From Symbiodinium natans (Eukaryota > Sar > Dinophyceae > Suessiales > Symbiodiniaceae), in contig CAJNDS010000513.1 in NCBI GenBank assembly GCA_905221605.1, forward strand, positions 214,682 to 278,681: 64,000 bases of DNA. The letters run 5' to 3'. The position numbers were made by a program, and so were the translations under genes. Shown piece by piece: positions 49,740 to 62,800 of the stretch (positions are counted from its first letter, which is position 1; each line of letters starts with the position of its first letter). Below the pieces are notes generated by a model, which saw only the letters and a list, made by a program, of their open reading frames with translations, did no database searches and had not been told where the DNA came from.

Positions 49740-50345
49740 GGCCGTTGGCACCAAGCCAGCAGCTCACCTGAATCATCACGACTGCACCGATGGCTCACCC
49801 GAAGGGGCCAACTCGAACAGGGCCGCCAGTAGCAGCGCACCTGTGTCAGACAGTGGGCCGATGGCTCACCCAGCAAGGGCCAACGAACGCACCACTGCAC
49901 GCAAGGCTGTTGGCCTGCAGGAGTGGGCCGATGGCTCACCCAGAAGGGCCATCGGGCTCACCACCCAGCCAGTGCCACTGGCTCGCCTGACATGAAGGCA
50001 CGCCCAGCATTACTGCTGGGGCCAACAGCTCACCACATCTTGCGCAAGGGCCATGGCATAGACCTGGGGCCATGGCTCGCCTGTCTTACTCAGGGCCATG
50101 GCCCGCCCAGCAAATGGCTGGGGCCAAGGCTCACCTGCTTCAGACCTGGGACATGGCTCACCTCAGTCTTACTGAGGGCCATGTCACACCTGGCCTCCCG
50201 GGCCATGGCACGCCCAGCTGGGGCCAAGGCTCACCGTCCCCAGACCTGGGACATGGCTCACCCCAGTCTTACTGAGGGCCATGTCACACCTGGCCTGCCG
50301 GGCCATGGCTCGCCCCGAAAGGGCCAAGGCACACCGGCTTTGAAT
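49740..50345. repeat. GGGCCATGGCTCACC degenerate tandem array
   Basis: About twenty copies of a 25-60 bp unit contain GGGCC(A/G)(A/T)(T/G)GGCTCACC. A longer unit (ACCTGGGACATGGCTCACCT with CAGTCTTACTGAGGGCC) repeats near 50,145 and 50,248. The variants include GTCTTACT where TCTGACT might be expected. The ORFs across it are repeat artefacts. Confidence 0.85.
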
Positions 50346-50365
50346 TGCAAGCACTTGCGTCTGAC

Positions 50366-50515
50366 GAACCCCCTAAACCCTAAACCGACTAAGCACCTAA
50401 ATCCTAAACTCCCAAACCACTGGGCGCCCGGGCTCGGCGTGTCTGACAGCCACCTGGGTTTAATGGACCTGGCAGCACTACACCCAGACCCTAATCCCTA
50501 GACCCCAATTCCGGT
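50366..50515 (-). repeat. Short telomere-like relic at the right edge of the motif domain
   Basis: CCCCTAAACCCTAAACCGAC and CCTAAATCCTAAACTCCC occur at 50,371-50,412, and CCCTAATCCCTAGACCCC at 50,488-50,507. This is the only telomere-type sequence to the right of 19 kb. Confidence 0.75.
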
Positions 50516-50579
50516 CTTACTGTTACTCAAATGTTAAACTTGCAGGGAGTGCCTGTTGTCTGACACAATGACGTCGGTG

Positions 50580-51960
50580 GGCAGGTTTCACATGGGCGTG
50601 GGCATTTACGACTCTTGGGTTTGACTGTCTTGAACCAACCACACAGCTTCGAAAATGAATCAGGCATCTTATTTTAACTAGCAACATTGGCTTATAAAAA
50701 AAAAGTTTTAAAGCATTGAACTCGGGATTCAAGGCAATAAGTTGAACTTAGAAGTCAAGCTCTGCAGAGAGGCGGGAGCACCAGAAACTAGCAATCTTAA
50801 GGGTAGCAGTGGGCCGTGGGATTCGAGGCTTTGCGCAATTACAGAATGCCAAAATTTGCCGAGCTGCAGCTAGAAAGAAGCTCGTGCCAAACTCCGCATT
50901 TGCAGACCTTGGAACGATCACACTCAGACCAGACCCCGGATGCAGTAAGAGCACACTCCGGCCAGCACTAGCTCTGCAAACGACCTCGCTGCCTTGCGTA
51001 TCTGCGCCGCCCGGCAGAGATGCAAAAGACCCGAAGCCAGGGGCTTGCAGCAGCAGCTGACCAGCAAGGTAGAGCTGCTCGTCTCCTCATTCTTGCATGT
51101 GAGTGATGGTGGCTGTGGCTCATGCGGCACGACTTGTGCGTAGAAACCCGAATTAGCCGCTCAAGCCAGAAGTTGTGGGACGCAAGGTGCGGCATTGTGC
51201 TGCTTTCGCTATTGCTTTCAGCCATCTTCGGGACCATTCACGCGTCTCAGTCCTTGGTCCTCAAGCGAGCTTCGGTCCAGAAGGAAGGCCTGTCCACATG
51301 GTCATAGGGGGGTTTGCAATACGTTTCGCTTTGGGTTTTCGAAAAGGCCAGCCACAATGGGCAGCAAAGATGTTCAACAATGGGGGGTACGGGTTGTCTG
51401 CGGCAGTTGCTGTTGATCCTGCTATGTCCATATACCCCGCAGCACACTGGTTTATGCCACTAATTAACGCATATATAGCTTTGGTAATGCTGCACTGGCT
51501 TTAGTTTATCGAGGGTCTATAATCACAAGTTTTGAACATTTATTCTGCGAACCGAGTTTGTTGCGGGTGCCCGTTATTATCACAAGTTTTGTTTTTCCGG
51601 ACGGTTGTTTTTTAAGGGTTTGTGCTTAGGGTTAAGGGCTTACGGCTTGAGGCCCTGAGGCCCTTGGGCTCCAGGAATCTTAAAGAGAGCCCGGAGAATG
51701 CAGAAAGCTAAGCCCGGCCAGTTCCATGTAAAGCCTTCTGGAATTTCATTATGAAACGAGGCCCTAAACAAATTTTGTGATAGGCAGCCCACGGGCCGGC
51801 CCGATGCGTTTTAGCAAATTTGTTGCGTCACCCTCTCTATTACACAGTTTTTCTTCCGGATGAGTGTTTCTCTTTGTGTTTAAGGATAAGGGCTTTCGCA
51901 AGAAGACTGGAGGCCCTGAAGGCCTTGGGCTCCAGGAATCTTAAAGGCTTCAGGCCTTGG
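50580..51960. other. Mid-GC sequence, no gene supported
   Basis: Background motif frequency. Overlapping ORFs occur in several frames at 51,120-51,500, none with a protein signature. A segment near 51,640-51,690 is partly repeated at 51,910-51,965 (GAGGCCCTGA, CCTTGGGCTCCAGGAATCTT). Confidence 0.5.
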
Positions 51961-51967
51961 GTCGAGG

Positions 51968-51996
51968 CCGGTTCCCCCTCCCGCCCCCCCCCCCCC

Positions 51997-52036
<40 letters not shown>

Positions 52037-52125
52037 ACCCCCTCAATTTGTTTGGGGGGGTCGCCGCGCCATGCGTTTATAGAGGGTCCAAATTTGTTGG
52101 GGTCGGGGGGGGGGGGGGGGGGTTA
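51968..52125. repeat. Poly-C tract and nearby poly-G tract
   Basis: Poly-C with a few T/A interruptions runs from about 51,980 to 52,042. A run of G lies at 52,105-52,122. The two could pair as an inverted repeat. Confidence 0.9.
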
Positions 52126-55100
52126 CCTATTAAAGCCAGTGCAACATTCTTAAAGAACATGTGACGTAAACTTTGTACATGTTCAGCTTCAGCGACCACG
52201 CCCTGCCGCTGTGTGCAGACATGCCTGCGCAAAGTCAGATGCGTCCGCGCTGCTGCTGGCTGTGCTGGTGGCCACCTCCAGCACAGCAGGAAACTTTGCA
52301 ACATATGGCAAATCCTTCTTCGTTGCGGACTGGAGAGAAGCTCCAGGACTCCTTCGAGTTTTCTTTCAGTCGAATGCCAATCAATTTGAGGCGTGCGCAG
52401 CGGCTCGCAGTGGCCCAGCCAGAAAGCCCAGGCGCACCTGGCGACAATTCAACAAAGAATGTTGGCCTACAAGCGAAAGAATATGTTCGAACATTCTGAT
52501 GCACGGGTTGCTTACAACAGCAAGCCCTCAAGCCAAAACAAGCTGAGGAGCCAGGTCCAGCTTCAGTGCGTAGCGGTGATCTGGTCGGAAAGTCGCCACA
52601 AACTCAGCACGAAGTTGCGCCTGCCTTGGTCCAGCTGTAGCTGTGCAGTTGGCATGCGTGCCTGGTGCATGCTACCTGTGAGACAGCGCTCGCAGCCGCA
52701 CATTTCCTAGACCCTGGTGGGCCAGGCTCCACTGACTCTGAAAACCACAGTTTGCAGACTTTAACAAGACAAGTGGTGACATTCGAGGTCTGGGTTTCCG
52801 AGCTGGCTGACGAGGCTGCCGCCTCTCATAGTGTCCACCTGCCTCATTTTCGGACATGGGCTGATGCTTTATGCTGTTGCCTTCGACAGTCGACACATCT
52901 GTCTGATTTTTTGCATGTGGCAAAGTCGAATCTCTGGAAGTCTGAAGTAAGTGTTCGTAGTCTCACTGCCCACTAAGTCCACGTGCCCTCCAGGGAAGCA
53001 AGACGTTTGCCCAAACAGCCTCAGCAATTTGCGAGGCCAAATCTGCCTAAAGTGTCGGTCGGCCGCCCTTGCCATCCCATTCTGGGCCTTCTAAAACACA
53101 CGCGCAAAGTTTGGCGTCCTACCATCTCCATGAATGTTCGTGGCCCAGAGTACTTCTGTGATCTTTTATGGTTTGTTCTGTACTCCAGGAAAAACCACCT
53201 CCCTAATCGTGGGCGGGAACTCGATGCTGACACCTCAGCCAAGAGGACAACTTGATTCTTAGAAGCTCCCTGCAAGCTGCCAGCCTAAAGCCTCCCGAGT
53301 GCTACTTGCGCCAAGCCTCACACGATTAAAATTGCATCTCACAGTGGGGTCCCCATACACTCTGGGCTTTAGGATGTCACTTTCGGCTTGGAGGCTCTGG
53401 CCTCAAGAAGCTGAGCCTTGACAAGGAGGATGATCCCAACTAGGCGGCAATTGACACTACAGTGCTAGCCCAGCATGTGGCTCTCCAACCATGCAACCAA
53501 ACCAGGCCTACGTCTATGCGGAAGCTACCCTACTGCCAGTAGTGAGCAATAGTGTAGCGTGTGCGGCACCAGGCCACCCCAAAAGCGGGCGCAAGCGGCA
53601 AGCACGGCATGAGGTGAGGAAGTATTGCGGCCAAATGCAGGTATACTGAGCCAAACTGAGTGGCCAATCGCCGTATCAACTGCATTTCACAGGACTCTAC
53701 CTCGGACCCCTAAGGTTGTACCCTTGGGTTTGCGTACCCCGTTTAAAGAGATCCTCTGAGGGAATTTAAGGGCCTTATGAGGAGTATATCAGGGGAACCT
53801 CTGGGGGGTGCATCCCATGACATTTAAGCATTCCCTTCCCAAGGTCCTAGGTCCTCTGGCCGACTCTAGACCGGAGATTCTGTTGAGATTAACAGCATTG
53901 CAGCACATTGCAGTAGGTGTAGCATATCATAGCATGGTCCTTCTTCCAAGTCTTCTGGGACTGCCGATCTAGTCTTGGGTCCGCACTCGTGGGAGGCTCC
54001 TGCCTGTGCTCCTGTGTATCAACTTTAAAACATGTTGCAGGTAAGCTGGAAGCTACCTTCACTTGCTTTCATACACTTGGCGGCATGGGACGGCAGCTGG
54101 ACACCAGACCATCCCTCCCGGTTCTACGGAGCTTTGTCCTTCGTTGGCGGCCATTGTGCACTGCACATGGGTAAAGTCCATGGGGTTGCCGCCAGACAGA
54201 GTATCAATCCAAACCTGCAGAGCAGCATTGTTTGTTCCGGTGAGAAAGCGAGATTTTGATGGATCAGGCAAGCCCTTGTGCACTTTGCTGCCTGATCGGC
54301 GCCGGGAGTTGCCACTTGGAATGCCACCTGCCAACATCCAAGCTCGGCCGCTAGTTCTACGTCATATTGCGTTGTTCTGTGCGGGCTACGTGGGCGTAAA
54401 TGTTGGAAATATCAAGAGTCGGTCAGGGAAGAAACACCGATCCAGGCTGAAGGTTGAGGAACATGTGCTGCCTCAAGCGTCGTGGGGAAGTGCCCCGCCA
54501 CTGCAAACTGGGGCCTGCTTTGCTGCATGCCTTGGAATCACTCAAGCACTCCGAATTCGAAAGCCATTAGGAGAATAGGGGGCGTTATGCAGAACTCCCC
54601 CTCACCGTGTCATCCGAGCTCACAGCGCAGGAACGGCATCGCAAGTTGCACTGCATGGGCCTCTCGGCTAGTATTCACTCACAAACACATATGTTCATGA
54701 ATATCTTGCGTGACCAGGAGATGGTGCAGGACAAAGTCTGAGCTTCGAATCTGCATCCCCCAGCTTGCAGAACGAGATAGCTTTGAGCAAGTAGGCACAA
54801 GAAACAGATTCCCAACCCAAGCACCGCAACAGCACAAACGAGTTGCTAACTACCTGTTGATGTTGCGGGAAGTAGAAGCTTGCAATCTCCATGGATTCGC
54901 GAATCGCGCACGGTTTCAACTTTAAGCCGGGCAAAGACGGGCCAACCACTTCAAGAATGTTGGATATGTCAGATTGCCGGACGGGCCCCGAATCGTTTCT
55001 CGCATCTTTGCTTCCTGTGTCTCCTTACCAGCTGACTTTCAGCGTGAAAGTCTGACCAAACCCAGCTTGTGTGCTCAAGCAAAGAATACGACACCTGCTG

Positions 55101-58100
55101 CCAGTGGTCCGAGAATGTGACACCCAGCTGCTAAGTACAATACAACAATATAACTTCAAGTTGTGACGGGTTGAGTTCGATGTCTCTATATATATATATA
55201 CACAAAACACCGAATATACAATTTTTGGGCAGTGTGCACCATGTCAGATTGCTCCGATGCCTCCGATCCGGAAGCTGCTATCACCTCGGCGGTGCCGGAC
55301 GAGAAACATGAGAATGTGCTTCGTCGTGAAAACGCACAGCGACAGTTGTGACAGTCATGCACAGCGTGCGCTATGAACGACGTCAGAAGCACAATGTACC
55401 TCTTTTTCAATGTGCCTGTCCCAAAAAAGACAGTGCCTCAACCCTCTGACCTGCCAAGGCCATGGCTGAAAGCAAAGTCTCTCCTGTGACCGCGGAAGTC
55501 ACTGGTCGTAAGTGAGACCTGTCATTGCATTGCATGTTCAGTGAAGACGACAGGCTGGATGAGCCGCATACACGCGCAAAATCACTGCAGTGCATGCGCA
55601 AATCTTGCTGATGCTGTGCTGCAACTTCACAGTATTTTTCGATACCATCAGGAACTTGCTGCTTGGAGCAGGTGCTTGCACAGCATCCGCAGGTCAAGCT
55701 GAGTTCCGAGCAGCTGCACCAATCTCAGTCGCTGGCTGTTCAACTTAATCACTACGACGTGCTCTTTATGGGTTGCGACTCTGAAAGTCCCGAACAGGCC
55801 TATAACCAATAGACACCACACCCAATTCGCACCGCAACACCAACACAAACTCCGAACTCACCCTGTGGTTCTCAGTTCAGCATCGCATTCTCGAAATGCT
55901 TGTGTTGTGCTGCGCCACCAACATCATTGTTTGCGAGCAAGGATGATGCTGCTGCTGCTGCGGCACGTCATCATACCTCGTGGAGCTGCAGCCACAGCTG
56001 CGGCACTCGGATTGGTGGCAGTGAGGCGGAAGTCCAACCGAGATCCCTGTCTCAGGCAGGCAGCCATGCAACGCAAGTGTGGCGGTAGAGAGAAAGACTC
56101 ATGATAACCGGCAACAAACTGGTAGCTAGGCAGTTTCTTTCATCAAGCCAAACACACCGGTGTCACTCCAACACTGTGTAAGATGGCTTGTACGTCTGAA
56201 CGCCGAAACGAAACTTACTATCCGAATCGCTGTAACGAGACATGCTCTGAGAAAGTACCGTCAAAATTCTTTGCGCTCCAATGGTCCCATGCCACTGGTA
56301 GTCAGCTTTCAGACCAGTCGGGCGAAGGAAGCATGATTGCATTCAACACGCTCACATACAAAGCACCAGCGTCAAGACTTCTGCTCTCCAGGACTGCAGG
56401 AGTTAAGTGACGGTGCATCGATCATTCTGACTCTAGGGCACGAGAATTTGACGCAGCTGCTCAAGAAATCCTGTCAAAGTTTGGTATCGCTTCGCTTCGC
56501 CAGAGAAGCACATTCAACATGGAGGTATCCCTTCGCCAGGCAACTGCGCTGTCCCCTGCTGTTGCCCGGTCAGAGGCCTTTGCTGTTGCTCACATGCTTG
56601 CTTACGCGTTCCATGCCGCATTTTTGTACCAGGACATGGCCACCCTTGATCATAACAAGCGCCATGCAAACACCAAATCCTGCCACCCTAGCCTAGTCCG
56701 GACGAACGAGGCACAGCTTGTCACTTGCAGCATGACCTTTGAGTACCCACTGTGCTTGGGAACGTCCTGCCTGAGCCAGGGCCTCTGCAGGCCCTGTGAT
56801 GCTGAACTGCAGCGTCGATGGCCTTCGTTCAGCAATTTTGGACATTGCATCCGGGATCATGTTGCAGCCGTCTCTCGTGCAAAAGCATGGCAAACAAGCT
56901 GAGCTGCGTGCCCTGAGAGCAAGCATGCAATCAGCATGTAGTCGGCCATTGCAGGCCTCTGCGCTAAAAGATCTCAAAGTGCACCGATAGCTACAGTATA
57001 GCACTTGCCAAAGAGCACGTGTGGACTGCCCGATGTACTCCACTAGAAGCATCTTGAAACAATCGCAAATCACAAGACTGGGCAACTGGCGTCTGCAGGG
57101 AGGTGCAAACCGCAGCAGATACCTCAAGCCTGGGCTGCGAAGCGGTACTGGCCTTCCTTACTGTTCCAAGTCGGCATGGCGACAGTCGGCTGAACAGGCC
57201 CTTAGGCAAACACCACGAAGGCAGCTGCACCTCAATTACCTTGCGGGCCGTGCATGGAACAGGGTCCAGCTTGTCATGAAAGTTTCCCGCTCATGCCGGG
57301 TTCCCCGCATCGCTCGTGGGAATGACAGGCTCGCTGGGTGCCCAGATGAAGGACCTGACATGAACGTGCATCCTCGTTTCGGCAAGTGCGGAGTTCTTCG
57401 ATCTGTCCTTGCTGCGTGGCCGATTTGCTACATACGGTCAAGCCAACCACCCAAACCGAAAGCTGAGGGCCCTGGCAACTCGACTTCGGCGCTTGCCTGG
57501 CCGGCCACTTGCAATTATACATCTTAGCCTCATTCTGTGCTTTCCAGATCTGTGCCTGCTCGTCATGATTGCACGATTGCGCAATCTCATGTTGCTATAG
57601 GTTGCCTGGACTTTGCCCGTCTTCGGCTGCAGGAATTTGCACATTGCTGGTTGTCCATGGCCCTGCTTCAGGAACGACCAATGAAATCATGGCTCAAGCA
57701 CACCTTTGAAGGAGGCAGCCTTGTGCGACAGCATTAAGAACTGCGCCGTTTTTACCATAGTGCCAACTCGCCCTCAACTGCTCCAAGCCCTCATAACCTC
57801 CAAGAGCGTATGCAGCGAATGCCTTGTGTCTCTCTGCTTCTGGGAGGACTTGCAGTTCCAAGCCTGGCCATGTTGATGCCATGGAGGTTGCTAGTGTGGG
57901 GTTTCGCATTTTGGCGCGATGCGGACGTATGTGGATTCTATGTGAATTCTACAGCCGAGTAGCGGGAGTACATGAGTTACTGAAAATGAGTGTGCTTCTG
58001 TTCTCAGTCTGTTCAGCCTGGCGCCCTCCTCAACATCCTTCATCCTTTGCCTTGACCCAAGGATCCACAAGTCCGGAAGCCGCCCAAGGCTTGGGCGATC

Positions 58101-58500
58101 CAATGCTGCGAGCAACGCAAAGCCGTCTGCACTGGCATCCTCCAACAGGGCCTGCAAGGGGCGCTGCTGCATGGCTCGCCAAAGCTTAGAGTCCTAGAGT
58201 CTGACTTGAGACCAACTTGAGGTGCAACTTCAAAACAATAGCTGCGCTTCACAGAGCAGGACGACCTCGGAGACCAGCAGTGTCTGGGAGAAACTTTGCA
58301 GAGTCCACACGCTCTGCTCGGGCATCTGCGCAGAGCGGAGGACATGTTTGCTTCTGGCTTCGCGTCAGAACGACCATGCACGTGTTGCCGCCCTGTTCCC
58401 CTAGTACCGGCTGGGGATGCCCCTGATCTCCCTACACAACAAAGCTTCATGGAGTCCTGTTGAAATATCACTCTTGGCAGCGTGCACCAAGCCTGCATGG
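52126..58500. other. Long region without supportable genes
   Basis: Many overlapping ORFs of 60-170 codons occur in all frames, as expected at about 50% GC. None shows motifs, a consistent strand or exon-like boundaries. A TA microsatellite lies at 55,185-55,202. TCTGAC copies were noticed only at 55,051, 55,445, 56,427 and 58,199. Confidence 0.5.
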
Positions 58501-58659
58501 GATTCCGCATGGCAAGAGTGGCCTCAGCGGCCGCAAGACCCACGAAAAGCCGATAGCAACTTTTTGAAGAAGAACAGGAAGCAAGTGCATGGGTGACAAG
58601 GAGCTGTCAGGGAGCAGTGGGTAGTGGACATTACACTGGATGCCTTTCTTGCCTTTCCA

Positions 58660-58820
58660 ACCTGTGCTGAAGCCTCGTGAACATTTGAGAAAGGCTGCTG
58701 TGAGTTGAAGCCTTGGAGTCCGTGGTAGTCCCGGGAGACCCGGACGATGTATAGCTTCTCGACTGCCAGTGCCGGTGCTCCAATGCGGAGGCCGAAGACC
58801 TTGATGGCATGGAGGCTCAT
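58660..58820 (-). CDS. Weak exon candidate, unknown
   Basis: The frame opens MSLHAIKVFGLRIGAPALAV then EKLYIVRVSRDYHGLQGF, with beta-strand-like alternation and balanced composition, unlike the surrounding ORFs. It has no family match. The downstream end is unclear. Confidence 0.3.
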
Positions 58821-59587
58821 ATGTGAATATCGCAGCGCCTAGAGTCCTATAGAGGCAGCCTGTGCTGCTTTACCCGGGCAGGACCCACCCACTATGCCCT
58901 AACCCCAACTACCCTTACTGAGTTCATCGGTCCTCGAGCAACATCGAGCAACATTCGCGAGCCAGGCAGGACATGAGATCTCCTCTCTCTCTTACTCACC
59001 ACAGGTTCAGTGGCTCTGTGTGCCCTGCGGCCACAGTCATCACGGCATCGGGGTCACTGCCAAACCCCTGAACAAGGGGCTGCGCCGTCCCTTTCTGCAT
59101 TTGAGTGCCCTGCATTCCCCACCAGCATAACTGCTGGGCTGTCTTTGCTGGAGGCTTTCTGGTGTGGGAAGCATGCTGGCAACATGCACTGGCAAGGTCA
59201 CACATTCAGCCTGGCCCGGCAAATCTGCCGCAGGGTGCTGCTCCAAGCTGCAGTCCACGTCATTCCGTTGAGCGCCATCCTTGCGACTACTGGTGTCACT
59301 GGTGGCGTAACATGTCAAGTGAGAACTATGCTTTTTGCATTTAGTTAATTTGCAAGGGGGTACGTCGCGATAAGTGTGGGATGGCAGGAGTTTGCCGTCA
59401 CATTGGCTTTGATTCGCATCCTGCAGGCTTCTGGGCCATGAGATTCTGGACACTCTCCCTGAATTGTGGAGTGTGAGCTCACAGTATCAAGAAAGCCACC
59501 TCGTCGTAGTTGTCTACTGTAATACAGTCGAAAGCAAGATAGCCCCGAAGCTGACATCTTGCATGCTGCTTGCACTCCACACCCTAA

Positions 59588-59845
59588 TCATAGGTGTGGA
59601 AGCACCATGGCCGGGTCTGCCTCTGTCAGAAGAAAGCGGTAGCAGTTGCCCGTGGGCGTGACCCGGTAGACACCTCGTCCAAAGCTAAGCATTGGGTCAC
59701 CAGTATCACTACGCTCAAAATGCTGTAACCCACTACTGTAAGGTGTCACGATGTTCGTACGCTCGGTTGAACCCGTTGCGCAGCTGGGATCTGGACTGAA
59801 GGAATCGTCAGGCTGAAGTTCCTGGCTTGACATGGCTTTGCTCAC
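59588..59845 (-). CDS. Weak exon or small-gene candidate, unknown
   Basis: An 85-codon frame from ATG to stop reads SSQELQPDDSFSPDPSCATG, then GDPMLSFGRGVYRVTPTGNC YRFLLTEADPAMVLPHL. The second half looks like a compact folded segment. No family was recognised. It is on the same strand as the candidate at 58.7 kb. Confidence 0.3.
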   Translation of the reverse strand: MSKAMSSQELQPDDSFSPDPSCATGSTERTNIVTPYSSGLQHFERSDTGDPMLSFGRGVYRVTPTGNCYRFLLTEADPAMVLPHL

Positions 59846-59849
59846 CGAA

Positions 59850-62800
59850 GCAGCAGATCTTCTTGCTTTATCGTTTAGAACTTAGGATTTCTCAGAATTG
59901 CCCGTGCCCCTCCGGTACAGTGTAGTTCAGGGGCATCGTGGCCGGTGGACATCACAAAAAACATCAGCTCTGAAATGTTCTGCTTCTCTTTGATGATGGC
60001 TTACCTTTCCGAAGAGATGAAACAAAGGTACTGGGTCATGCCAGGTCGAAGGATCAATTCAAGAGGTTCTTAATTCTTCTTCGTGTGGCAGTTTGAAGGG
60101 AAGGCTTTCTCCCACTGTCTCTCGCTTTCTTGTTCACATTCATGCTCGTACATCTCCCACCACGCGTGCCTGCCTGTCTACCCACTGCTGGCTGTGAGGG
60201 TGCTGTTTACACTAATCAAATCTGTGCGCAGTGCACTGGCCGCCTGGCAGGGTGCTGAGCCGTCGCCGGTGGATTCCTGAGGAGGCTTGGGCCAAATTTC
60301 TTGCTAGGACATGCGAGGTTACACCGCATTGGGCCTTCGAATCACTGGACTAGACTGACTAGACTCCTCACTACCAAAGTGTCTCAGGATAGTTGTGGCC
60401 TGGATGCATTCGCCAGACCTGAGAATGAGCATTCAGAAAGGCCAGATTCGGCCGGACAGGGTTCAGAGGCCCCAAGCATCAGACAACTCGCTTTCATGAC
60501 AGAGTCGTGGTCACAGACTTGGGGGGCTGGCCGATCGCCAATACCCACTCGAAAGAACTCACAGGAGCTGCGCTGTGAGCATGCGGCCTAGGAAAAGAAG
60601 AGTCAGGGCATGGACGAAGTTTTGTTACTCACCAGACCTGTTGCCGACTTACAATCGCTTTTGCATGACAGAGCCGACTTGAGACGCGAACTTCGCACTG
60701 GCTGAAGCTGTAGTCAACACCTATGAAGGCAGCTACAATCAGCTGCACGAAGCCGTGCTCGCTCGAGCAAGTCGAAGCTGACTTCGCCCACCATGCCCTA
60801 CGGAAGTAATGCCTAGCCAGACTTCTTTGCTGTCTTTGTGCAAGCCCAGCCTAGAAAGACGGACTCACCAACACAAGTAGCGCTGGCCTGCACAGGCTTT
60901 ATAAGTCAGGAACTGCCAGCTGAAACCAGCTGAAGCTACTCAGCCGATCGTTAGCAGCACTGGCCTGCACCAGAACACCTCGTGATGTACGAGGGACGGA
61001 GGCCATGAGCTCGAAGCCAGTGGGTGGTGTCAACCTTTAAAAGGGAAAGAGGTGCTGCCAACTGGCTGTCCCGGCACCATGCAATGTCTTGTCTCTCTTG
61101 TTAGTGTGCCTATGATCTCAGGTCATGAACCGGGGTCAAAGCCGTAGCACCCCGCCGGAGGGCACAGGCACGGATGGTTGAAAGCGCACCTACCCAACTC
61201 TCCAGGGCGACAATAAACGAGCAGTTTTCTCCTCATCCTTGGATGCTGCCACTAGGAACCCTGAACTCTGTCGGCACATAAGAAGCACATGGAACCGAAA
61301 CTGCCAGCCTGAAGCAGGTTTGGCGGTGCTTGGCCGATGCGCTGTGCTGCACCCGCAAATGAAGCCGATACCCCCAACCTTGGCCGTTAGGCAGTTGCTA
61401 TTATGCGCATTACTTCGCCGAGAAGCATGGCTGGTGGCACTCCTAGCGTCAACTCCTGTCACTGTGTCACTGCTTGGGAAGCTGGGCTGAGGAACGGGCT
61501 GCTGGAAGGCCTGCGCAAATGGAGCAGTGTGGTGGAAAAACAGGTTGGGCAGTAGAATTCGATCATCCACCCAGCACAGTATCCCGGAACTGGACCGGCA
61601 CCTGCATCGTGAATCCAGGGATCGGAAGTGAGGCTTGCTGGCCAAACTGAAGCCTCCAAACCTGGGCTTTCGAGGCTGAATGCTCGTATCAGATCCTTCC
61701 TCAATTTCATCCAGCGCTTGCATCCGCTCGCATTGTTCACGATAGTGACAAGTCAGCCAACTTGATACACACTGTAGGCTCCGGTAGGTTAAGTGGGCTA
61801 TGGGATGGGCTGCAGACATGCGACGTTGTTGGCTGGACTTCGGTCTGCATTCTGCACCACAAGGCCTGGAAAAAGAGTGGACGGCTTTCTAATACCAACT
61901 AGTGCAGTCGAATTGTGCTATGTGCATGTTTCGGAAACTTTGGGCAGGATCCCATGAACGTACACGTTCAAGACAGCTGCCTGAGCTTCAGTTCCACTGT
62001 ATGACATACTGCACGTCCGCCAATTCAGAAACACAACCCCCAATCCCCTGAATCTGAACATGCAACCAATGACAAGACAATAGCCGCATTTTTTCTCCAG
62101 CTTGTGGCAAGTGGCGGAAGGCATAGTAACGTGAGATCTCCACCAAGCCTTCGGACCTTCAGAACATGCGCGATGCACTGCAGGAGCACTATAGCAGTAG
62201 CAACGCTGTTGTGAAGTCCTGGCACGTGCCTCGACACCCCCCTAATGCTCATGACTTACAGTATAGGACAGTGGGGAAACAACTGTAGGCACTGGCGAAT
62301 GTCGGCTGCATGTTGCGGAGTCTTTCCAAGTACCAGGCAGAGTGAGGAAGGCAGCGTTGCCGTCTGGTGATGTCGCGCATGCCACTTGTGTAGACGCTGG
62401 GAACAGCGTGAAAGATGCCGGATCCTTGGTGGAACATTCGCCCTATCAAACACATTGCTGTAGTCATATACATAGTCACACACACACAGAATGCATCCAT
62501 GTTTCTGGGGAGCCGCCGCGGCCAAAGGGGTCAGCAATGTTCACTGGGGGCCTTAGCTGCCGCTGTTGCCTGCTTAAGTTGCCTGTTTATGAGAAACTCG
62601 AAGACTGTGTTGAAGACATGCAAACAATGCAAACATCCGCTCAGCATCTGCTAAGCGTGCGGCACGCCTGTGCTGGCATCTGCCACAAGGCAATTGTTGG
62701 AATCACTCCAGGGAAGCCTCCCGAACAAGGATGGAGCTCCTCACGCTTTAATGCAAATCTCCTTCGCCCCGTTTTTTATGTGCCAGGCTGTTCCATCCAT

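Noticed and set aside
54063-54578. 171-codon plus-strand ORF
   Set aside because: No protein signature, no neighbouring exons, and overlapping ORFs on the other strand.
61190-61819. 209-codon minus-strand ORF as a gene
   Set aside because: Ser/Arg/His-rich with no motif and other open frames overlapping. Likely chance at this GC content.
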